Shown: positions 1-7,647 of the stretch, piece after piece | Layout: every line of letters begins with the position of its first letter | Numbering within the stretch: position 1 is the stretch's first letter | Source of the DNA: Laetiporus sulphureus 93-53 | Lineage: Eukaryota > Basidiomycota > Agaricomycetes > Polyporales > Laetiporaceae | Direction of reading: 5' to 3' | Assembly (NCBI RefSeq): GCF_001632365.1 | Contig: NW_024468594.1 | Coordinates: 5,893 to 33,389, forward strand | Length of the DNA stretch: 27,497 nt | Notes under the pieces: model-generated | Databases searched by the model: none | The model's input: the letters and a program-made list of their open reading frames with translations, nothing else | What the model was told of the DNA's origin: nothing | Made by a program: the position numbers and the translations under genes

Positions 1-1044
1 CTCTCGCCCGCACACACCCCGTCGCACCTCCTCGCCGCGTCCGTCGCGGCCGTGATGCTCCTCGCGGGCGTCCCCGAGGCGTTCACGCGGCTGTTCTGTA
101 GTCGGTATCGCGGGACGCTCGCGAGTCTGCTGGATAATGCGCGCGCGTTGAGGGAGGCGCTGGGCGTTATGGGGGCGGATGCGAGTGAGGAGGTGGAGGT
201 GGTGGTGAAGGAGCAGGAGGCAGAGGAAGGCTCGAAGTCGCAGGATATTGGGGTGGACGAGGCGACCTTGGATGACGAGGCAGCTCAGTCGTTGGCTGAG
301 ACGATGGACAGCCAGGAGAGAGAGAAGACGCATGGTGACGACGGACGCGAGATCGAGAAGGGACACGACGTCGCGCCGGAGGACAAAAGGGGGCATGATA
401 GCGGAAACGAGCAGGTCCAAGAGAAGGGCAAAGGTAAGGAGAAGGACGCCGAAGAAGCTCAGAGCACAGCAGATGGTGAGGAGAACACCGGGGACGGAGA
501 GAAGGAGGAGCCGCAGAAGAATCGGGACGAGGAAGAGAAGGAAACGGAGAGAGAGAAGTCGGAGGGTATAAGCAAGAACCCAGAGGAAGATGTCATCCCG
601 GAGGACGAGCTTGCACCACCTCAGGCCGAACAACAGCCCAAAGCGAAAGCGCCTCAACAACAACAAGAGAACAGCAAAACGCAGAAAGAACCGACACAGC
701 CGAAGAACACGAAAACAGTCCAATGCTGGCGTGCCTCCTACTTCGAAGTACGAGTCCCCGACGCCTATGGGGACGGGCTAGTGGACACAGAGACGATGGA
801 AGACGAATGCGCCCACGCGGACGTGGACGTGGACATGGACGGCGCCGCCGCAGCCGTCTCTATCCTAGGCATGACCGCGCTCGGCCTTGCACGCGTGGAC
901 TTTGAGAGAGGCGAGCATGAGCGTGAGGTGCGGCGCGCGGAGGTGATGCTCGTTAGACCGAGGGTGGTCTCGGAGAATATTTTGGGATGGACGGGGCAAG
1001 AGCGAGATGGTGTTGATGGGGATGTGATGATGGGGGTGGCATAG
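1..1044 (+). CDS. Coiled-coil family protein, paralog 0 (3' part of gene, cut by window edge)
   Basis: The frame is open from base 1 to a TAG at 1042-1044, so only the C-terminal part is present. I recognise it by comparison with the genes at 4483-5962 and 10616-12104. The last ~110 residues carry the same signature: a TMEDE motif after an acidic linker, then a short hydrophobic strand with MTALGLARV (MGLCRV in paralog A) and a final LVRPRVVSENI (LLKSRVVSDNV in A). The first ~40 residues match the helical region that follows GRWRAL in the paralogs. Between them lies a ~150-residue run rich in Glu, Lys, Gln and Asp that the other two copies lack. It is more GC-rich than its paralogs. It is convergent with the Hsp70-like gene ending at 1582. 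Function is unknown; the paralogy is fairly secure, the exact exon limits upstream are not. Confidence 0.7.
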   Translation, partial: LSPAHTPSHLLAASVAAVMLLAGVPEAFTRLFCSRYRGTLASLLDNARALREALGVMGADASEEVEVVVKEQEAEEGSKSQDIGVDEATLDDEAAQSLAETMDSQEREKTHGDDGREIEKGHDVAPEDKRGHDSGNEQVQEKGKGKEKDAEEAQSTADGEENTGDGEKEEPQKNRDEEEKETEREKSEGISKNPEEDVIPEDELAPPQAEQQPKAKAPQQQQENSKTQKEPTQPKNTKTVQCWRASYFEVRVPDAYGDGLVDTETMEDECAHADVDVDMDGAAAAVSILGMTALGLARVDFERGEHEREVRRAEVMLVRPRVVSENILGWTGQERDGVDGDVMMGVA

Positions 1045-1581
1045 CAGCCGCCTCCCGTGGACGCATTGGACGGATTGCTGGATGAGAACGGTTAGATGTA
1101 GAATGTCGTAGTATGTATTCCGATGTAATGATACCATGAGCGTATTCGACGACGTTGACTGCTATCGCAATGATGATAATTTGTTCAGTTTGTGTCGACG
1201 ATGAGGCTAATCTTAGCCGTAACTTTCACTCATTCTGTTAGAAAGCTTGGTGGTATGCTCATGTCGACGATGGGCTGCTCTTAGCCGTAACTTTCGCTCA
1301 TAATTGTGGACAAGGATTACCATGTACATTGACACATCGGCACGCAATCCGAAGAAAGGAACCTGAAAACAGTGCGTCGCTCCTGTGGTGACCGAGCCGC
1401 ATACATAGACATGAAGATATGATACGCATGAGCACGTTTTTGCCCTCGTTCTGCTAACCCACCCCCCCTGAACCCAGTCAGTAGTCATACATTTCCTCCT
1501 GTTCAAGGCCACCTTAATCATTTCAACGCAGTGTACTACATCTCCGCGGCAGCCTAGGCGCTGTGCGTTCATATTGCATGA
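1045..1581. other. Intergenic spacer between convergent genes
   Basis: This 537 bp spacer lies between the 3' ends of the plus-strand coiled-coil paralog and the minus-strand Hsp70-like gene. No coding pattern was found. It contains the imperfect direct repeat listed separately and presumably both 3' UTRs and polyadenylation sites, which I cannot place exactly. Confidence 0.5.
1193..1302. repeat. Imperfect direct repeat, two ~41 bp copies
   Basis: Copy 1 (1193-1234) and copy 2 (1262-1302) both start TGTCGACGATG, share the exact core CTTAGCCGTAACTTTC, and end in CTCAT. They differ by a few substitutions and a short indel, and their starts are 69 bp apart. The spacing and similarity look like a local tandem duplication in the 3' flank of the coiled-coil gene. 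No function is evident. Confidence 0.75.
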
Positions 1582-4041
1582 CTACTGAATCGCGAGTTCG
1601 TCGTCATAGACAATCGTAGCAGGACCCCTAGGTGATGTCAGTACAACCATCTCGAGCAAGGGCGAACCGGATGTTCCACCTTCGTTCCTCCCCCTAGACA
1701 CCAAAAATTAGCATCAGCTGTTGCGTCAATCGGAAGAAGTTGACAGTCAATACATTCTCGATCCAACTTAACTGCGCCTTCAATTCCGTCAGACCAAACG
1801 ACAGCACAACACGATACTTTTGCTTATAATAAATGCCCGTCTTTCCCAATACGGGCATTTTCGGAACGCTAGACGTGTCTGCGGTTACCGTGCACAACTT
1901 CGAAAACATGTCTATCATCGTGGAGTGAGGACAACATCCACGGTGAACCAACTAACATACCGGGTTCGCTGTCGGTCCATCGCGGATTCTTCATGGATCC
2001 CTTGTACCGGAGGATATCCGCTTCGATAGTATCAAGTTTATAGGAGTACAGTGATTCTTGGATGAAAGGTTTCTCGAACTCAGCCTCCTCGGATATTTTG
2101 GTTCCCTGAAAAGAACTTGAAATGAGTGACGAGTGATGAAAGGTAGGTTCCACGACTCGAAGATATCACCCTCTCGAGAATAGTTGAAAAACATGGACCA
2201 ACCACCCGTCGGCCAGAGGCATTCGAATGAACGTTATTAGACCTCCTTGCGTGCTCAGGATTTGCAGCGTCATAGTCAGTCACGCAATCGGTCCCGTATG
2301 TAAAGCGAGCAATACGAGCAGAGACAAAGTGGTCGAGGTAATATGATATGGCGCCCTCGGCCACTGCTTTATGCCTGCTCGGACGTCAGCCTGCATTATT
2401 CGTTAGTGATACGCAGAAACGGTGAATACAGACGTATGGTTGTCCGGCCTTGAAAATGCGACACAGAGGGTTACGCAGTATTCATTCAATTGAGAGAACA
2501 AATAAGGGCTGGCAGCAAATCCTCCGACAAGGAAGACAGTCTGCAGATCACATTCAGCCTACGTTCACGGAATGTTCGGCAGCTCTGTTACCGATACTGG
2601 TTTTTCTGCCTCGTCCAACTGCCTCTTGATAGCTTGCTTGATAGCCGATATGGATGGCTCAAAGAATGAGGCAACTTCGTCTCTGGCGTATACCGACGTA
2701 AGCTCCAGTATGTAATAATGCGTTATCCCACATACCCGGACAGAGCTAGCTGCCCGTTCCTGATGCCAGCTTTGAGATCTCTATCCCGCATGGACCCAAA
2801 TTTGATGAAGACTGAGTCACCAGGGCTGCTGAACGTCGGCTTCGCAGACTTGTCAAACTGCTTGAACATTTCTTCAATGTCCTCATCGTTGCCAAAAGTG
2901 GATTTGGACAGCTTTACTACTCGATTATTAAACACAAGCAATATGAAGAGGATTCATCACCGCAAACGTTTTAAGAAGTCCCGCGCACGAAAGCTGACAA
3001 TAGTCGATCCGTGGAAGATACCTGAAGTTAAGATTAGACGGATATGGCACAATATGCGGAGATGTGCACATTCCGGTCGAGCAATCTCTTCCATAGACAG
3101 TGTGTCATCGTTTGCTATCTGATATGTATTAATATCCACGGTTCCTCCTCCGGCGTCGACGATCATGACGGTTTTGTCATCCTAGCAATCTGGACATTGA
3201 GTAGTCTCATGTGAATTAAGATGGCATACTAACCTTGATAGAATCAATGGCTAAGCCACTGGCGATGCAATAATGAATGCTTGCTTCTCCTTCCGTCACA
3301 AATTGGACTCGAGCATGGCCTTCCAAACTGTCTGGGATGAGACCTGCTTGCACAGCAGCATGGCGCATTTTGGTTTGCTGCCAGCCACCCCAACCATCGG
3401 GATGGCTAAAAACAAAATCAATGTTTCCCTCTACTGATTTCCAGAGGACATCTCCTCCGGCATGCGTCTCAACAATATACGATCGGGTGCATCTGTACAA
3501 ATACGAAACAAAATCAGCGTATATGTCAATGATTGTCTTGCCGGGCGGGACAGGCGTCATGAAGTTGTACTTCATTTCTTCATCGCTGAACGCTGCCAGT
3601 TCATTGTGCGACTGAAGGTGGAGTTTGAACCTGAAGCATGCATTGTAACAGTGATATACTGCGAGGTAGAAATGACCTACCACTCCACCTTAATCCATTT
3701 CTCATCCTCCGCTTCGAGAAGTACATGGGATAGTGTTGCCTGCGCGCCACAAGCACGAACTCCTCCTTCTTTGTCATAGTACACAACAGACGGGATCTTT
3801 GAATCACTAGCAGTGCCCTCCTGTCCAGGAAACCTGAAATAGTGTCATCATAGTCCTACGTCTTTCAAGAAAGAAACCCCCGTGGTGCGAAAGGTAGAAA
3901 CCCGTACCTTCTGACCCCATTGATTCTAGGGATCTCTCCAGGATCGAGGATGCTATAGCTCACGCCGCTGAAGGTGGTCCCAATATCCAGTGAGAGTACC
4001 AGCTTCCTGCACTTGCCGAAGTATGGCTTTCTGGATGCCAT
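1582..4041 (-). CDS. HSPA12-like Hsp70 family ATPase, copy A (13 exons)
   Basis: Exons (minus strand): 4041-3908, 3833-3681, 3630-3234, 3181-3070, 3021-2968, 2916-2736, 2682-2592, 2540-2434, 2374-2170, 2105-1961, 1911-1754, 1693-1680 and 1627-1582. All phases agree and give 598 residues. The actin/Hsp70 ATPase fold shows phosphate-1 loop DIGTTFSG (residue 19 on), phosphate-2 IVDAGGGT (about 235) and adenosine motif VFLVGGFAAS (about 376). The C-terminal part has FGLTELKAQ and the terminal RGPATIVYDDE typical of fungal HSPA12-type proteins, and no EEVD tail. These are atypical, probably cytosolic Hsp70 relatives; substrates are unknown. The start at 4041 was chosen because it aligns with copy B, with the phosphate-1 Asp at residue 19 in both; an upstream in-frame start is possible. 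It diverges from the coiled-coil gene at 4483. All 12 introns are GT-AG. The gene appears intact. Confidence 0.88.
1680..1693 (-). other. 14-nt micro-exon (exon 12 of Hsp70-like copy A)
   Basis: This exon encodes GEER plus two bases of the next codon. It is flanked by a TAG acceptor and a GTGGAA donor. Including it joins the ISW/LSW-x-EN segment to the terminal RGPATIVYDDE in frame; omitting it breaks the frame. Copy B has an equivalent exon of identical length at 7759-7772. Confidence 0.75.
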
Positions 4042-4482
4042 CCCGAGAGAATGAACCAAAAGGTGGGAATGAGGCCAGTCGAACCTGAAGGTTAAACGTT
4101 GAGTAGCAACATACTGTGTCTTGCACGCGCGGGAGTCGTGTACGGCCTCATGGCACTACGAAGCAGGAGGATAGTACCGCGTGCGCCATCGGCGTAGCCT
4201 CGGGAAACCATCATATCTTAGTAATGCAACCATGAAAATCAGCGTACTCATCGCGACTTCTTTTCTATTTCATGTGACAGGCCATGCGTTGTAAGGCTGA
4301 CTCGGGTTGCGCTGCGACCGCAAGGCTTTACTCTCGCAACGCCGTCCTACTACGACTCAGGATTACCTTTACACCTTACTCGTGCAAACCCAGTTCGTTG
4401 ACAACGGATCCTGCTTTTCACGTTACGTTTCGGGTATGTTAGATTGGACCTGTGCCACTTAAATGGCTTACTGTTGGCAGTG
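4042..4482. promoter_or_regulatory. Shared divergent promoter region, unit A
   Basis: This 441 bp spacer separates the start codons of the divergent Hsp70-like and coiled-coil genes. No competing gene is seen, so both promoters must lie here or overlap. I found no clear TATA box on either side and no convincing run of three or more alternating GAA/TTC units (heat-shock element). The layout corresponds to 10113-10615 in unit B, with little obvious sequence identity. Confidence 0.45.
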
Positions 4483-5962
4483 ATGAGCACATTGTATGGT
4501 AAAGCTCGGAAGACGGTGGCAGATCTTTTTCGATCACAAGAGCCAGATCCCACCATGTTGCCGAGTGAAACATTACAAGACGGAAACGGTTCGATCCAAG
4601 CTTCAGAACCATTGTCGATGGCCCCGTTGGAGAGATGCGAGTCGGAAAGAATGTGTCAATCGTCCGACTTACCTTTCTCGCAGGAACAGGAAGCACACTT
4701 GCGTTCTCTTCCGAAGGAGGCTAGCAGGAAGCATACACACGAAAATTCACAGCTCCATGAATACCCTGCTAGCCCGTCAGACTTACGCAACGAAAGTGCG
4801 GAGTTGCGCCGTGCCCTGTATGACAGAGATCAAAGGATATCGTCCCTCCAGAATGAACTGGTTCTCAGAAACAGCCAAATTGAAGGCCTGATGAATGAGC
4901 TCAATGCATCCAGGGCTTTATCTCAGGCTCGAGCCGACGAGCTGCGTGCAGCCAATGCTTATCACACAACTGTCGGGAACACGGTGTCGGACGCCGATGT
5001 ACGACACATCGTAGAGAACCTCAACGAGGAGATATACCAGTTGGCGGCACAGATTGTCCATGTTTGTGAATCGTCGACATCCGTTTCAACCGCTCCATCC
5101 GACGACATGATCAAGCGGGCTGAGAATACGATTGGCTCCTTGTTGACAAAACAATTAAGAAAGGGACGGGGACGAGACGAACCGATGCTCATACAAGTCG
5201 CAATGCAAAGCTGCATCATACACCTCGCAAGCAAGCTTACGCGCGCATGGGCTTTTATGCTTCCACAAGCTTCAGGGAATTTGATGTACGAACTGTGGGG
5301 GAAAATGAAGGTTGAGGGTGAGCGGCCATGCTCTCATTGACTTTCATTGAGACTAACGGTTACATAGAATGTCAGACTGTGGCCGGACGATGGCGAGCGC
5401 TGACCATGCGGCACTTGGCGGCACGGGATACACATCAAGCGGCATTGTGGTTCGCACGAGAGTGTGCGGCACATTTGGAAAACATCCTGTACCTGGTCAG
5501 ACTGACGAAGAAGACGGTTAAAGAGGCCATCCACAAGTACAGCGACAAGATCACGAATGTGTTCGACCATGTACTTTCGCTGCAGAGGACTGTCGTCGAG
5601 GATATAACTGCCTGCGAATTCCAATTGATGATCGCCAAGCCTGGCCAGAGAGTCAACCTCGAGACCATGGATGATGAATATGGCGATGGACACACCATCG
5701 GGGATGCACCGTCGCCGGTCATTCTCTGCAACACTGGAATGGGCTTATGCCGTGTAGCCAAGGTTGGCGAAGAGAACAAGTTGGACACGATACTGCTGTT
5801 GAAATCCCGAGTTGTCTCGGACAACGTTTTGCACGAGCTTGATACTCACAGCGCATCCGGTCGAGAGTCCAAGGAAGGTGAGACGAGCTGTCTTCGAGAT
5901 ATGACGATGGCCACTAATGGTCACTACCCGTAGGGCAACGGGAAGAAATGATGACCTATTGA
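4483..5962 (+). CDS. Coiled-coil family protein, paralog A (3 exons, 457 aa)
   Basis: Exons: 4483-5317, 5368-5877 and 5934-5962. Residues ~100-158 are a heptad-like, Leu/Glu/Arg-rich coiled coil. Then come a VSDADV...E.LN..I.Q.AA block (about 168), a QVAMQ...AW helical block, GRWRAL just after intron 1, and a C-terminal domain with TMDDEY, ILCNTGMGLCRV and LLLKSRVVSDNV. The same order is seen in the gene at 10616-12104, and the C-terminal part in 1-1044. I know this as an unnamed, multi-copy Agaricomycete hypothetical-protein type; biochemical function is unknown. The ATG at 4483 is the first in-frame ATG and gives a length close to paralog B. Intron 2 (5878-5933) has a CTAAT branch-like site; its acceptor TAG also serves as the stop if the intron is retained, so two C-termini are possible. 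It is divergent from the Hsp70-like gene. Confidence 0.8.
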
Positions 5963-6273
5963 GCTAAAGTCCGTGTCGCTGTATCTTGATGTGGTAGTAT
6001 TCTTCGGACAGCCTCCTCTTGGAGAAAATGTCAGGTCATCGACTCCAGCATGCACGTATGATGACGCAGTGACTGTCCTATCGCTGATGCAATCTTTCGT
6101 TGCGCAAGGGCTCAGTTTAGCGATGCAAATCACTACTCACGTATTAGAACCTTCGATTCCGATACGGTGATGGATGAACTGCGTTTGTATAAATCGTTGA
6201 CGAATGATGAGCATGACACACATAGAGGTGATGCTCGCATTGAACCTGAAGCACTGCAGATGAACCAGACGGC

Positions 6274-6357
6274 ATGGACAGCACGATCATGCTCGCAGCT
6301 TTCGTTACGACCATGGTCGCTGTTGCGGGCACCTTCTACGTCCTTGCTACACTTTGA
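6274..6357 (+). CDS. Short hydrophobic ORF (27 aa), possible tail-anchor exon
   Basis: ATG to TGA encodes 27 residues, of which about 20 form one uninterrupted hydrophobic stretch (MLAAFVTTMVAVAGTFYVLA), enough to span a membrane. Immediately upstream the frame is acidic/polar and could be reached through an AG at 6260, so it might be the last exon of a small membrane protein. No first exon could be established, and a chance ORF is a real alternative. Confidence 0.2.
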   Translation: MDSTIMLAAFVTTMVAVAGTFYVLATL

Positions 6358-6764
6358 ACTGAAACCCGCAACCCCCACGTGAACCGAGCACCTGCAAAGG
6401 GGTTGAGGAGGTTGTCGGGCTGTCCTATAATTGCGCTAATGGGCCTGCCACACCCGGATGCAGTCGCCCAGAGACCTTCACGGTGCACCCGCCAACATCG
6501 CTCATGAGTCGCATGCGAGTTTTTGACCCTTCTTGCCTTAAAATGGCGATTTGATGACTGGTTGAGCTTTAACAGTGCTCGGCAGATGACTGCTCTGCGT
6601 TTGAGTACAATATAGCCGATGGGGACGTGGGGGGCTAACCAACCTATCAAAAGACGTATCGACGCGAGACCACCTCCTTTGGTGTCCGAAAAGCGGATCT
6701 CGGCCAATCCCCTGTCAGAAGATTCAATCATAATTGCTTCTGTCGTCGCCGCGAATCATAGTAG

Positions 6765-6977
6765 GAGGTGTGGGGCGAAGACCCGACACCCAAATACTGG
6801 CTCACGGCGTAGGGAGAGCGGAGTTACATCGGCCAGGACCTCGACAAGGCGCTTGGGAAAGACGAGGATGAGATGGACGTGGCGGAATAGTTGGGAGAGA
6901 TTAAGCGCTCTGAAGTGTATGCGTTTATGTGGTTGTGGCAATCTTTAGGATACGAGAATTTCGTGCTGAATATGTGA
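6765..6977 (+). pseudogene. Relic of an unidentified coding sequence with two in-frame TAG stops
   Basis: One frame reads EVWGEDPTPKYWLTA, TAG (6810-6812), GERSYIGQDLDKALGKD and EDEMDVAE, TAG (6888-6890), then LGEIKRSEVYAFMWLWQSLG and YENFVLNM, TGA (6975-6977). Composition and continuity look like true protein on both sides of each stop, including an acidic stretch and a Trp/Phe-rich C-terminus. The second TAG could be a single-base change from TGG. I do not recognise the family. The upstream frame is lost, so this is probably the decayed 3' part of a gene left between the two modules. The alternative that both TAGs lie in introns is less likely, as I see no fitting splice sites. Confidence 0.45.
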
Positions 6978-7180
6978 TAGACTGACCTTTGTGGAGCGGG
7001 CACGCTTGTACGTAAGTACTATCGGGAGAGAGTTGACACAGGGTCTCGCTTGTCCTCGTAAGCGTATTCAAGTTTGCGGAAATGGAGACGAATCAGTTTC
7101 CTCTTATTTTCAGCGGATTCCTTACTGACGGTTGTGTTAAGAGCAGGTAATTCCAACTCGTCTGCTAATGCTCAATTTAG

Positions 7181-7303
7181 AGCTTCCGCCGAAGGTTGAT
7201 GAGCATACTGGAAGGCAAACGGCTTGCAAGTGCCAATGGAGCGTCCGCTCCTAAGCGACAATCCAAAGGTGCCTCTAACGAAACTGCGAACGGAAAAGCG
7301 TAG
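7181..7303 (+). other. Coding-like fragment, possible last exon of a lost gene
   Basis: It follows a good 3' splice context (branch-like CTAAT, then TTTAG at 7176-7180). One frame encodes about 40 residues, basic and Ser/Ala/Lys-rich (MSILEGKRLASANG near its start, KRQSKGASNETANGKA at its end), and stops at TAG 7301-7303. A different phase from the same acceptor also reads through for 24 residues, so the frame is not certain. It may belong with the relic at 6765-6977. No complete gene could be assembled. Confidence 0.25.
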
Positions 7304-7647
7304 TCTCTTCGACAATCGAGCTGTGAAAAAAAGAGCTTGCGAAGGGCGCGTTGATGTTTGTTTGTATATATCAGCCGCTCCTTTTGTCACTCTTACCATC
7401 GCTAGCCTCAGCGCCTACAAGGTAAAATAACGAAGGGATAACTTCAATCAAATCAACACATTGCAGTCGCACTTCGCAGTGCGATGAGACAAGAAAAGTA
7501 CAAGCTAGAAGTTATAGAGATAATTGGAATCGCCTGTCGTGAGACGAGAACAGTGCAACCAAGAGACTTCAGAGAAGACCATTGGAATCGCTGCTGTCGG
7601 CTCATGCGACTCCAATGCTTTTGGGTGGAGAAGAGCTTCCTAACCTT

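Larger units (their letters stand above)
5963..7647. other. 1.7 kb spacer between units A and B, with coding relics
   Basis: This spacer lies between the 3' ends of coiled-coil gene A and Hsp70-like gene B and is three times longer than the corresponding spacer at 1045-1581. It holds three coding-like fragments, listed separately (6274-6357, 6765-6977, 7181-7303). A further frame at about 6640-6760 also has a coding-like composition but is out of phase with 6765-6977. No transposon termini or RNA gene were recognised. Confidence 0.4.

Noticed and set aside
248..571. Arg-rich plus-strand ORF
   Set aside because: It is the shifted frame of the Glu/Lys-rich codons of coiled-coil paralog 0, which naturally yields Arg-rich translations.
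6336..6731. 131-codon minus-strand ORF
   Set aside because: No domain, no plausible splice context and no conserved composition; it overlaps better coding-like signal on the plus strand.
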